Origin: Gnetum montanum
Taxonomy: Eukaryota > Streptophyta > Gnetopsida > Gnetales > Gnetaceae
Assembly (NCBI GenBank): GCA_015680685.1
Contig: MNCI01022170.1
Coordinates: 74,144 to 138,143 of the forward strand
DNA: 64,000 nucleotides
Direction: 5' to 3'
Positions within the stretch are counted from its first letter, which is position 1. Each line of letters opens with the position of its first letter. Below the pieces are notes generated by a model that was given only the letters and a program-made list of their open reading frames with translations, was not told where the DNA came from and searched no databases. Shown in pieces: positions 10,704-21,610 of this stretch. The translations under genes and the position numbers were made by a program.

Positions 10704-11535
10704 TGATGAGCAGTGAGGTACCCCTATGCTCAACCATACGAATACGAGCATTACGCGCGATTTGGTCGAACTCCAAGGACTAAGTGCTTATGCACCTTCA
10801 CAAAATAAGGATGGGTTAGGCAATTGTTGTCTTCCCAAGCTTACTCGTATGGCACGATTGTATGGTTAAGTAAACTTGAGGTATATGATTTTTATGCTTT
10901 TTATGTTTTATGTCCTAGTGCTAAAGAGGGAAGAAGTGAATTAATTGAATAACTAATTTAAATTAACTAATTAGCTAGGTCCTAACTAGTCCTAACACTA
11001 ATATCTATTTCCACTTTCTGTACACATCTTGAACCAATGCAACACTACTAGGATTACCAAACGCTAATCGTTACTGGGTTACCAAGTCTTCCATGCATGC
11101 TCGAAGTGGTCATACTAAGTGTGCTTACTTGTGAAAATTAATGAATCAATAAAAGTAGCATTAATTAACTAATGAAAGAATTAAAAAATTGTAAATAGTA
11201 TTAAGGGTGAGAGATAAGCTATTCTAAATGCTACAAGGTTTATCACAAAGTTTGTCTTTATTTCCGGACACAAGGTGTGCTCAGGTACACAATGCTCAAA
11301 TAAAGATCCATTCGCTTTATGACTCTTACTGCAAGCACTCAGAAATAATTCTAACTTTGAGAGGGAGAAACTACAAGAGTTCGGGTAAGGGACTAAGAAA
11401 CTAATTGCCAAACCAAGTGTGCCCACCTCTTATTTATAGGCAATGAGACAGGTCCTGATATCGAATGTCCAATATTACTTGGTAGGATCCGATATCATGA
11501 ACCTGATATCGCAGCTGCGATATCGCGACTCATCA
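10704..11535 (-). repeat. 3' LTR of element 2 (832 bp)
   Basis: On the minus strand it starts TGATGAGTCGCGATATC (11535) and ends ACTGCTCATCA (10704). It carries several GATATC cores at about 11458-11525 and a TATA box (reversed TTATTTATAG near 11430). It groups with element 3's LTRs (subfamily A) by the AGAGGTGGGCACACTTGG-type downstream block. Confidence 0.82.
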
Positions 11536-13420
11536 TATCCCCATGAATAAATGAAAACTCATCCTTAAGTTCCTTACAAAATATTGACAAATATATTACA
11601 TCATTGGTGTTCATGCCCATTGTGGTGAACACTATACATAGATGACATCCAAATCCTCATTCAATAGCTTGAAGAGAGAGAGAGAAAAAAAATGAGGCAC
11701 ATTGCTGCCGATGTAGAAACTGTGCACACCATTATTCATCCATAGCCACATGTCCAAACTTGTTCCTTGCATAAATGCTCTAGCTCTAGTCCATCCTGAG
11801 TGCTCCTTCTTATCCTAGTTCATTTTTCATGTAATCGCCATCTGCACACACTACACACTCACGGATTAACAAGGGTAGATAAAACCTAATGTAGCTAATA
11901 CCTTGCCTTGATATAAAGCACATTGGCTAGGTTGTGGGTATGGCAGATACTGGGTTAGAGGTTTATGATTGATAACTACCCAAGATGTAGGAGTAAGATA
12001 ATTATGGAATGGAAAAATTTGTGACAAGGCCCCCATGGCTAAGAGCGAACATCAAGTAGCAATAGGGTGGAAAAATTTAAAGAACAAGAAGGGTAAGAGA
12101 AATAACAATGGTGAAGCTAATATAACAAAAGAAAAAATGGATGTTATTGATGGGGTGAATGAGAAATAGTTGATTGCAATAAATGTTGAAGGGAAAGAGC
12201 TTAACAATTGCACCAAAAAGGAATGCTAGTGGGTCCCTCCCAAAGCAAGCTCATGCCCTGAATGCCTTGACAAACCTACAAACCAAAGAGTCCATAGGCT
12301 CTTGGAATAACATATGGAAGCAAAGGTTAAGAACTTACCCCAACAAGAATTTTACCGAAGACTAATAATGCGTCAACCAAGATATAGACTCATCATAAAA
12401 TTGGCACTGAGGTGGAATGTGGAAAGCAATATCGAAAGAGAGGAGAGAATGAGATAGAGTTCCAAAATTAAGGTGGTGTAAATTCCCTTGTGTAATATGT
12501 GGTTAAGGTGACTTAATAAAATTCTATCCAAATCTAGATTCAACTATCCACATCCAGTGACCTCACGTCAACACACTTGACCAAACCCCTCTTGATGTAA
12601 CAAGAATGTGTCCACAGAGTCACCACCATTCTAATGAGAGAAAGATAGAGCAGCGGGAAGTGAGAAAGGGCCTTAGTTAGAGAGATCCTTCAGGCATAGA
12701 TAACATGTCTTTCTAGTGAAATAACTAGTTCTTGTAGTCCATGTTTCTTTATTATGTCTAAGGGATGTGCTTTGAATTCTCACTAGTTTTATTTTTATTT
12801 TTTTGTGAGAACCACACCATGCAAAGACTTATTTGATTTAGTCAACTTCCTAATATATTAGTCGATAGTGGAATGATAGAGGAATTTATGAAAAACATCC
12901 AGGTACCCCAAAGAATAACTAGCACAAATGTGTGGAATCCCCTTGAGGTCACACCCTTTTCCATCCATTTGAATCTTTCCTTGATTCAAAGAGAACTAAG
13001 GCACCGATTCATTAATAAGTTTTCTTAGAAAAGGGATAGTATATTTTCAAAACAAGGGAGACCATAGAGTTGCATGGATAATTGGGTGATGTGGACTCAT
13101 TGCCTGTTTTATTAAAAGAAACCATATCTTAGCATCAACAGTGAAAGTCAAAGGTAAGAACCAAACATTAGCAATCAACACTTATTATAATACAACCCAC
13201 CATCATGAGCACTTAGTATATGATGAATAAGAATAAATCAAACAAAGAAACAGTAAAAATGTTAACGATGGTGTAAAACAAAAATAAGTAAAGATGAACA
13301 ATGTGTAAAACAAAAAAAGGCAAAGGAATTGAGGGCTTAGAATGGTTAGTATTGGTGGCCATCTCCCTAGCAACTGAATTGGAAGGAGGAGATCTGAAAT
13401 AATGAGTAAGGTTTTCCACC
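11536..13420 (-). other. Non-coding 3' region of element 2 (between integrase and LTR)
   Basis: About 1.9 kb lies between the end of pol and the LTR. It aligns with 26936-28879, 49978-52068 and 61312-63151, sharing for example the GAGAACCACACCATGCAAAGACTT-like block near 12807-12831. Athila-type elements often carry an env-like ORF here, but I see none in any copy. PPT-like CATGGGG motifs lie at about 12026 and next to the LTR at 11540. Confidence 0.65.
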
Positions 13421-16400
13421 AACAGAGGTAGTATTAGTACTGGTTATTTTAGGCTCATGGAAGGGTCTAGTTTGTTGGATGTTGACCAATAACTTCTTAT
13501 TCAGGCCTTCAAGTTTGTAGATCATCATGGCCCCTGAAGGAAAAGTTTCATGAATGATATAAGGTCCTTCCCACGGTGTTTGAAATTTAGTTCATTGTGG
13601 TACATGTGTGAGATTCCAATAAAGAACCTTATCTCTTGGTTGGTATTTGACTTTCCTAATTCTTAGGTCATGATGTTGTTTGTTAAAGGCCTTGTGCAGT
13701 TCATTGGATGATAGGGCAACTAGTCGATTCTCATCTAGCAAGTTAAGGTTCATTAACTATTCTTTTTATGCTAGATTGAGGTCAAGGTTAAGACCACATG
13801 CCGTGGATAGTGTATAGAGCTCAGCTTGAATAAGAAGCATTAGAAGTTTAATGTACACTAACTCATAGGATGAGTAGGAAATAAGGAGTTTTCATGTGGA
13901 GCAATATGCCCAAAGAGCATTATTCAGTTTGGTGCTCCAGTCTCACCTATACTTGCTAATGGTTCATGTCAATATTTTTGTGATCTTGCTATTGGTGACT
14001 TCAGCTTGACCATTCGCTTGAGGATGATATGATGTAGTTAGTTTATGTTCAACTCCTAAGCATTGCATTAACTTTCAAAAAGTCAAACTTGTAAAGTGTG
14101 TACCATTGTCAAAAATAAGTGCACGAGGCATGCCAAACCTGTTTATGATTTGTTGTTGAACAAATCATGCAGCAGTAGATGATGTACAGTCCATAACAAC
14201 GGCTTCTTCTATCCATTTTGTAAAATACTCAATAGCAACAACAATGTAAGCCTTTCCATTAGACATTGGTGTAATAAGCCCCATAAAATCAATACCCAAT
14301 ATGTCAAAGGGTTCTAAAGGTTGAATCCATTGTTGTGGACCCTCCATTCTAGCAGTCATTCCCCCATCATGTTAGCAGCACTCACAAGATTGGACGAAAT
14401 GATGAGCATCGTAGAACAATGTAGGCCAATAATATCCTGCAACTAAGATTTTTATGGCTATTCATCTCCCTACATAATGATGCCCAAAAAGGCCCTCATG
14501 AGCATCTTGGAGACCTCGTAATTGATCTACATTGGGAACACACCATCAAACCAAGCCATCATGACATACCTTATAAAAGTGTCCATTAATTTCCATGAAA
14601 TATTTGGCTTGGTGAAGAAACTATTTTTTCTTTTTAATGTCTAACCCTTATGGTGTTTCTTGTGTAAGAAAATAAGTGAGAATGCTACTATACCAATTTG
14701 TATTAGTGTGTAAGTGATTGTTTATCACACCTGCAAAGAGGAGTTCATCAGGGAAATGGTCAAAAATTAGATATTCATCCTCTTTGTTGTCCCATCGCAA
14801 CCAAGATAAATGATCAGCAACAACATTCTCGGTGCCTTTACGATTGATCATCGTAAGATCGAACTCTTGTAAGATCACGAGCCATTGTATGATGCAAGGG
14901 ATCACCATTGGTTTATTTATTAGGAACTAAATTGCACTATGATCTGTATGTATAAATATCTTATAATCCAATACATAGTGCCTAAATTTTTCTAGTGCAA
15001 ACACCACAGCCATTAACTCTTTTTTCATTGTGGTGTAATTGAGTTGTGCACCAGCGATACTTTGACTTACACAATGGATGTAATAGGGTCATTTTTTGAC
15101 ATCTAACTATGTAAGAACAGCTCCTAAGGCAAATTTGGACACATCAATCATTATGTGGAATGGTTTGGACTAGTCATGAGCTTGTAGAATAGGTGTTTCT
15201 ACAAGCTTCTATTTTAAGGTTTGGAAGGCTAGCTCACATTCCTTGGTCCATTCAAAAGGTACGTCCTTCTTCATTAGTTCTACCAAAGGTTTCACAATCC
15301 TTGAAAAGTTCTCAATGAAGCATCTATAATAGCCGGTATGTCTAAGGAATGATCAGATATCTTTTACAGTTTTAAGTTGCCGAGTGATTCCTTGGATGAC
15401 CTTAATCTTTTCAGGATCTACTTCTATCCCTGTTTGTGAAATCTTGTGCCCTAATACAATGCCTTCTTGGACCATTAAATGGCTTTTTTGCTACTTGAGC
15501 CTTAAGTTAGTTTCTACACATCATTTCAGTACTTGCTCTAATTGGTCCAATGCTTGTTCAAAGTCTGTTCCATAGGTGGAGAAATCGTCCATAAAGACCT
15601 CCACACCATTTCCTATTTGCTGCTAAAAGATACTTAGAACCAAATGTTGAAACATTACTAGGGCATTGCACAAGCCAAATGGCATCTGCTTATATGCAAA
15701 TGTCCCCCAAGGACTTGTGAATGTAGTCTTGGCATGGTCTTTTGTTGTTATTTGAATTTGATTATATCCACTATAGCCATCTAGAAAACTGTAGTAGCAA
15801 TGCCCTACAATGGTATCTAAGACTTGGTTGATGAATGGCGATGGAAAGTGATCTTTAAATGTTGCCATATTCAATAGCCTAAAGTTTATACACACCCTCC
15901 ATTTACCTCCCTTTTCTAGCATAATGACTAATTTACTAACCCATTCACTATCAGTAATGGAATAGATGGACCCAACTTTTATAAGTTGTTCAATTTCTTC
16001 TTTAACCACTTGCTTAAGCTTCGGGTTTAGTTGCCTCTGCAGTTGTCGTCAAGGTTTCATGGAGGGGTCAGTGTAAATTCTATATTGGCATATCCTAGGA
16101 TCTATTCTGGTTAATTCGAGATATGACCAAGCAAACACTTTCAACCATTTGTTTACCATTTTTAGTAGTCTTTCTTTTTATTGAGGTGTGAGCTTAGTGT
16201 TAATGATCACTGGTTTTCCATTTTTGAGAAATGTATACTCCATACCAATGGGAAATGGTTTTAACTCAAGGGGCTTTCGCTTGAACTCGTCAGGGATTTC
16301 CAACTTCCCCCAGTTGATATTTTCGATATCAGGACTTGGAAGTTGACGATGGACTTGCTCTAATGTATCTATTCTATCAATGTAAGTGCAAGTCAAGCTC

Positions 16401-16960
16401 TCAGTTGGTTCCATACATATAGTTGAATCATTCACTTGGTTAATTGTCAGCCACTGGGTGCCTTCCTTTCTTGTGGCTATTGCATACATGCATCTTTGTA
16501 TGTTAGTTATTGGTGCATACTAGTTGCATGTAGGCAATGTTAAACATTGTACAAACCATGACTTCTGCACGTAATTACACGTTGTGTCACTATATGTGAT
16601 GCATGGAACTTTCTTCTTCTCGATCTTTTCAAATATATTTTTCCTTGATATTTCTAGGAAAAGATCACATATTCCTAGGAACATGTCAATTATGCTTAGC
16701 CATGCTCTTCCCATTATGATTGGGAAGTTTCCCTTACAGTTGTTGACTTGAATCACTAGGAAATTGGTTGGATATGACCACCCATAAATAGTGGTGACAA
16801 TGTTCTCCACTAGTCCTAATAGGATAATCATGGACTAGTCAGCCAACTCTAAACGTATGTTACTCTTTTTTAGTGGAGGCAGGTTCTAGGCCTTATACAT
16901 TTCTTGAGAGATTAAGTTAACATCAAAACTTGAATCCACAGAGCTTTGCAAGGTTTGTTC
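13420..16960 (-). pseudogene. pol pseudogene of element 2 (protease, RT, RNase H, integrase)
   Basis: Protease: VDSSFDVNLIS near 16940, with the catalytic Asp present, then FPIIMGRAWLS. Reverse transcriptase: SEWVSKLVIMLEKGGKWRVC, FLDGYSGYNQ, MPFGLCNA, and the catalytic FMDDF intact at 15581-15595. RNase H: FEWTKECELAF, DVSKFALGA, HTDHSAI, ADHLSWLRW. Integrase: IDFMG, IFDNGTHF and GQAEVTN, so the D-D-E residues can all be read, although the frame is broken. Multiple stops, for example within the RT-RNase H linker, make it non-functional. The family relation to Athila-like gypsy pol comes from motif spacing and the integrase style (YFTKWIEEA). Confidence 0.87.
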
Positions 16961-17639
16961 CCAACGATTTGCAAATATATAAGAGGACTTCCAGGATTAG
17001 AGAATTTCCTAGGAAGATGGCTAGCTTTAATCCAATTAGTAATTACATGAGCTAACATGACCGTGTGTGTTAAGTGCGGTCTTTAGTTCGAAGGAAGCTC
17101 CAAAGATCCAAATGGTGGTGAGGCATTTGGAAAATTTTCCGCTTGTGGTTGTAAGGACTAAGTTGAACTGTTGGTTCTAAAGAAAGGTCTTTTCTTTATG
17201 TGGTTGTCTGAACTAATAGTAGGTTGAGGGTTGACAGCCCTTGTAGCATTATGTTGTTGTGGCTAGGCAGGGAGCCCACCCTGCATAGCTGGAGTAGGTG
17301 GTAATGAAGCTAAGGATGGAAGAGATGTAGTCGAATGAGAAGGATAGTACATTTGTGGAACCTCTCCTCTAGGAGAAAAAGTTCTATAATACTCATGGGT
17401 TTGGTAGTGAGACTGAGGAGTAATGTAACTAGTAGAGTTACATGGAGAGATTGGTTGTTGCATGTAGTATCCATACAGGTCAGGTTGATGGTAAGGGTAC
17501 TATTGACGTGGTGGTGGCATTCCCCATGATTGTGGGTGTTGCCACTATTGATACTGTTCATTTGGTTGTGGTGGAGTTCCACGTGGATAATACATAAAGG
17601 GTTGGTGGAACTATCTTGGGCTACCTTGAGGATAAGGTA

Positions 17640-19592
17640 ACCTTCAGGGTGTTTTCCATCTATTTAATAGTGGGTTTAGTGTGTACATTCCAAACTCCTA
17701 CAGATGTGAGATTACCAGGCAACATCTCTTAGGATGGTCATATTGACATATCTCACATTCACCATCATTGTCTGTATCTGAATCCACAAACTCTTCAACG
17801 ATGATAGCTTTGCCCTTACCTTTGTTACGTGCATATTCAATTTCTTTCTTTTTTCTCCTTTCTCGGTCACTACCTGGTTTCCTAGACTCCTCTACTATTT
17901 TAAGAATGGTTTGAAATTTATTATCTATGGAGTCCCACATTTGGTTGACCTTTTTTGATACTTCTGATGCAAGTTTTTGAATGGGCAAAGTTTTCCTATT
18001 CACCATCTCTTCAAGTGGTGACTCTTCTTCACCCTCACAAAATCTAAGTTTCTTCTTTCAGAGGGAATGATCTCTATTGTATTCCTCCGCACTTTCTCTT
18101 TTTCTTAACTCACCTTCCTCTTTGGCAACTTGCTCCAATAATCTTTGTACTTGATGGGCCCTAAGCTCGGATAGTCTCCCTTGGGCATAAGTCCCAAGGG
18201 TTCTTCACGTTTCATACCTAAGCCCATCTACGAGATGGCATAGTTGTTCCCTCTACGAGTATCCATGGCCAAGGCAATGATGTAATAATGCATAATATGG
18301 GCCCATGGAAGCATCCAAGGGTTTGTGTCCTCTTTATTTTCATCCTTAGATTTGCTTTCGCAGGTTTGACACTTGGGAGTACGTTTGATACTTATCATTG
18401 AATAACTCAAACATGGTACTCCATTGACGAATGGATTCCGATTCTAAGAACCGGTACTACCTTTCCACTTCTTTGATCAGTGTTTGTGGAAACAACTTTA
18501 GTTTTTGCCACTCATTTTCTATGTTTTGCAAGGCACATGCATCGTGAAATGCTTGCAAATGATTTTGAGGATCAACGTTGTATTCCCCTTCAAATCTTGG
18601 GATATTGTTCATGTCCAATCTTTTGATCTTGCTATCTTTTTGGTGCCTTTTTGGGATTCTAAAAACCTTAGTTATATCTAGCATACTTCAAGTAGCGAGT
18701 AGGGGTTCATCGTGATCATGTTGTCTATGGCGTCTATGATGCCTATGTTGTTCCCTACTCTCCCTCCTTTCATAGTGTGTTTCTCTAAAATTCCCTCATC
18801 CCCTTTCTCGACTATTTTGTCTATTATTCGTATTTCTCCTACCATTATCCTCATGGTCTTTTTCTCTGCAACTACATTCTGATCCTGAAGGAGAGGGGGA
18901 AGGAGATGATGAAGGTGAAGAGGAAGGAGGATTGTCACCATGATGGTGCCTGCTACCTTCTCTTCGATGGTCATGGCCTCGATCATAGATACGATCAGAA
19001 TGTCTATTTTTATCATGTGTTAGTGTTTCTTTTTTGGACCCTTTGTGTCCATTGGTACCAAAATCTAGGTTATGGAGAGTTGAGTGAAGATTCTGATACA
19101 CAACCCCTTGACCAAAGAAAATGAAAGGACATCATTTTGTGGAGGACCTCCTGAGGTAGGTTCACCACCCTCATTTTCACTTAGCATGCATAGGACATCT
19201 TGAGACCACTTCCCCTTCATAGATTTATGATTTCTCTCCTGTTGTAAGTTCCTTTGACATTGTGCCTCCATGGGCCGATACCCTCTCAATTCGTGTTCAT
19301 GCACAATGTACTATGCTTGTAAGTGCTACATACCAATTCATGTGAGAGCATGAAGAAGCATGTTTGGGACTGAATGATCGGGCGGTAACACTATGTTACC
19401 TACTAAATCATGCCAATGTAGTTGTTCATCCTAGTGGAGGATAAAGGTAAAGTTTGGTATATACTCATCGGGATGAACGTATACCGCATGAAACTGTTGG
19501 GGCACTAGCAGGTCATCATGTGTACTACGCCTATGATTGTTCATTATGTCAAACCTAGGTGGTGAAACACTCTCGTAAGAAGAAGGAGACAT
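17640..19592 (-). pseudogene. gag pseudogene of element 2
   Basis: ATG at 19592 (MSPSSYESVSPPRFD). The N-terminal block has HPDEYIPNFTFILH, followed by a stop. A charged Ser/His-rich linker comes next (about 19000-18700). The capsid-like core (about 18684-18100) has NIPRFEGEYNVDPQNHLQAF and NEWQKLKLFPQTL. The acidic region carries the Cys/His motif CEICQYDHPKRCC at 17725-17763. A Pro/Gln/Tyr-rich C-terminus follows (about 17600-17260). Frameshifts and stops are frequent. Confidence 0.82.
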
Positions 19593-19654
19593 GATTAATT
19601 CTTCAATCTGTGACACTTTTCTTTATAGACTACCAACTAAGAAGAATGTGAATA

Positions 19655-20608
19655 AGTTCCAATTTTTGTATATTGACTAGTTATCATTTCTTTCAATTTG
19701 ACGAATCTGGATTAGCCTCATATGTTGCAAGTCAGATTGATAGATCTTTAAGGTGGAAGGTACGTTTCAATGCAATGCTAATATAAATATAGAATTATCA
19801 ACTTAGTTTAGTCCTTCTCTCTTAAATGCAAGAAGGGAATTTAGGCTAATTTACTTTGATGGTTTTCCAAGATGTGAAGTCATTGAAAACAATCACAAGT
19901 TTTCCAATTATTGTAAAGGGATTCTTGACTGCTGAAGATAGTATGATTGTTTGTTATATGAGTTTTTAACTACTAGATTTCTTCAAGGTACTTAAAGTAA
20001 AAACAATGTTATAATTATCCTCTTTTTATGCATGAATTCAACACAACTAGCTATCGAGATAGGTGTAGCAAGCATATTAGTATCCAACCATGGTGCAAGG
20101 CAACTTGATTATGTTCTTGCTACAATAATGTCCTTGGAGGAGGTGCTTACTTTGAAAGGGAGAGGTTTTTTTCCTTTTCTTAATTATGTAAATCTATAAA
20201 GGATAAATTTCATATTGAGATTTTTTTGGTAGGTAGTAAAAGCTACTTGAGGTCAAATACCTATATTTCTAAATGGAGAAGTTAAACATGGTATGAATGT
20301 TTTAAAGGCATTACCTCTTAAAGCCTCTGGTGTTCTTATATGTATCAAAACTATCATATTTTTAAAGGCTTAATAGCAATTTTACAAGCAAATTATTCCT
20401 AACAAGTAGTTGATAATTTTAGGTTGTAAGGTCAATTCCCTTTGCATTAGCAGTAGAGGGAGAAGCAGGAGTAAGCAAGGTCCTACAAATGTTGCATGAT
20501 GAGTTTGAGTTTGCAATGGCTTTAGCAGGATGCTGTTTGATGAAAGATATAACTAGAAACCATGTTGAAACAAAAGCAGATATGATCAAGGCTATCACAA
20601 AGCTCTAA
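19655..20608 (+). pseudogene. Glycolate oxidase pseudogene (exons 7-11, introns retained)
   Basis: Five exon-like blocks match the intact oxidase gene: 19697-19759, 19871-19940, 20042-20142, 20233-20337 and 20423-20608. The first four have lengths identical to the real exons (63, 70, 101, 105). They read [45 protein letters not shown], and VVKAT-stop-GQIPIF. Three acceptors are AA instead of AG, one donor is AT instead of GT, and an in-frame TGA lies in exon 10. The FMN-site SNHGARQLD survives. Exons 1-6 are missing: element 2 lies where they should be. It derives from a paralogue closer to typical plant enzymes than the intact neighbour is. Confidence 0.92.
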
Positions 20609-20654
20609 AATTTTCACTTATCCATAACAGTGAATATTCAAGCATATAGATCCT

Positions 20655-21472
20655 TGATGAGCCACGATATCGGGTACACGATATCGAAGCCTTCCAAGTG
20701 ATATCGAACATCCAATATCAAGGCTTGTCTTGTCACCTATAAATAAGAGGCGGGCGCACTTGGTTTGGCAATAGTTAGTTAATTAGTCTCAGTCCCTTAC
20801 CCGAACTCTTGCAGTTTTCCTTCCATAGAGTTAGAATTATTTCTGAGTGCCCATAGTAGGAGTCATAAAGTGAACGGATCCTTATTTGAGCATTGTGTAC
20901 CTAAGAACACCTTGTGGCCAGAAATAAAGATGAACTTTGTGATAAACCATGTAGCATTTAGAATAGCTTATTTAATGTTATTTACAATTATTTAATGCTT
21001 TCGTTAGTTAATTAATGTTCTCTCTCTCATCTTGTTAACTCTTCCAAGTAAGCACACTTAGTACGACCACTTAGAACATGTGTGGAACACTTGGTAACCC
21101 AGTAACGATTAGCGTTTGGTAATTCTAGTAGTGTCGCATTGGTTCAGGATGTCTATGACAAGTGGGAATAGATGTTAGTGTTAGGACTAGTTAGAGCATG
21201 GTAGATTAGTAATTTGAATCAGTTACTTCATTAGTTCACTTCTCCCTTTGTAGCACCAAGACATAAACATGAAAAATATATGAAAATCATATACCTCAAG
21301 TTTACTTAACCATACAATCGTGCTATACAGGTAAGCTTGGGAAGACAACGATTGACTAACCTGTCTAGGTTCTATAAAGGCGCATAAGCACTTACTCCTT
21401 GGAATTCAACCAGATCGTGCGTGCATGCTCGTATTTGTATGGTTGAGTATAGGGATACCTCCCTACTTATCA
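20655..21472 (+). repeat. 5' LTR of element 3
   Basis: It starts TGATGAGCCACGATATC and ends CTACTTATCA. A GATATC array occupies 20664-20720 and the TATA box TATAAATA is at 20738-20745. The R/U5 part carries GTAACCCAGTAACGATTAGC and the ATACCTCAAGTTTACTTAACC block shared by all family LTRs. Confidence 0.88.
20664..20745 (+). promoter_or_regulatory. U3 promoter of element 3: GATATC array and TATA box
   Basis: GATATC cores recur (about 20665, 20679, 20700), with a further AATATC near 20714. TATAAATA follows at 20738-20745 and then AGAGGCGGGCG. The matching array in the 3' LTR has its TATA box at 28963-28970. The arrays differ in detail between the two LTRs, but spacing to the TATA box is kept. 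Confidence 0.6.
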
Positions 21473-21473
21473 T

Positions 21474-21491
21474 TGGCACTGTTGCTGAGGA
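21474..21491 (+). promoter_or_regulatory. Primer binding site (tRNA-Asp type), element 3
   Basis: TGGCACTGTTGCTGAGGA lies 1 nt after the LTR. It matches the complement of the plant tRNA-Asp 3' end at 14 of 18 positions, and all differences are C/T or G/A transitions. Confidence 0.75.
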
Positions 21492-21610
21492 CTTTGTTGT
21501 TTGTGTGCTAGCTAGAACTTAGGAAATCTTCCCATCATTGAAACGAACCCTTAGGGTTGGTTATCTTACAATTATTGAAATGAAAAGTATTGCACACTAA
21601 ATAGACAATT

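Larger units (their letters stand above)
10704..19655 (-). mobile_element. Element 2: Ty3/gypsy (Athila/Tat-like) retrotransposon, 5' LTR lost
   Basis: Read on the minus strand: gag (19592 to about 17640), protease, RT, RNase H and integrase (about 16960-13420), a non-coding 3' region (13420-11536) and a 3' LTR (11535-10704). The gag-PR-RT-RH-INT order is Ty3/gypsy. At the 5' side the sequence changes at about 19655 into glycolate-oxidase pseudogene sequence, so the primer site and 5' LTR are absent. It is the only copy here that keeps all pol domains, although every frame is interrupted. Confidence 0.88.

Noticed and set aside
20423-20608. The oxidase relic as a second working gene
   Set aside because: First six exons absent, three acceptors and one donor destroyed, and a stop codon in exon 10.
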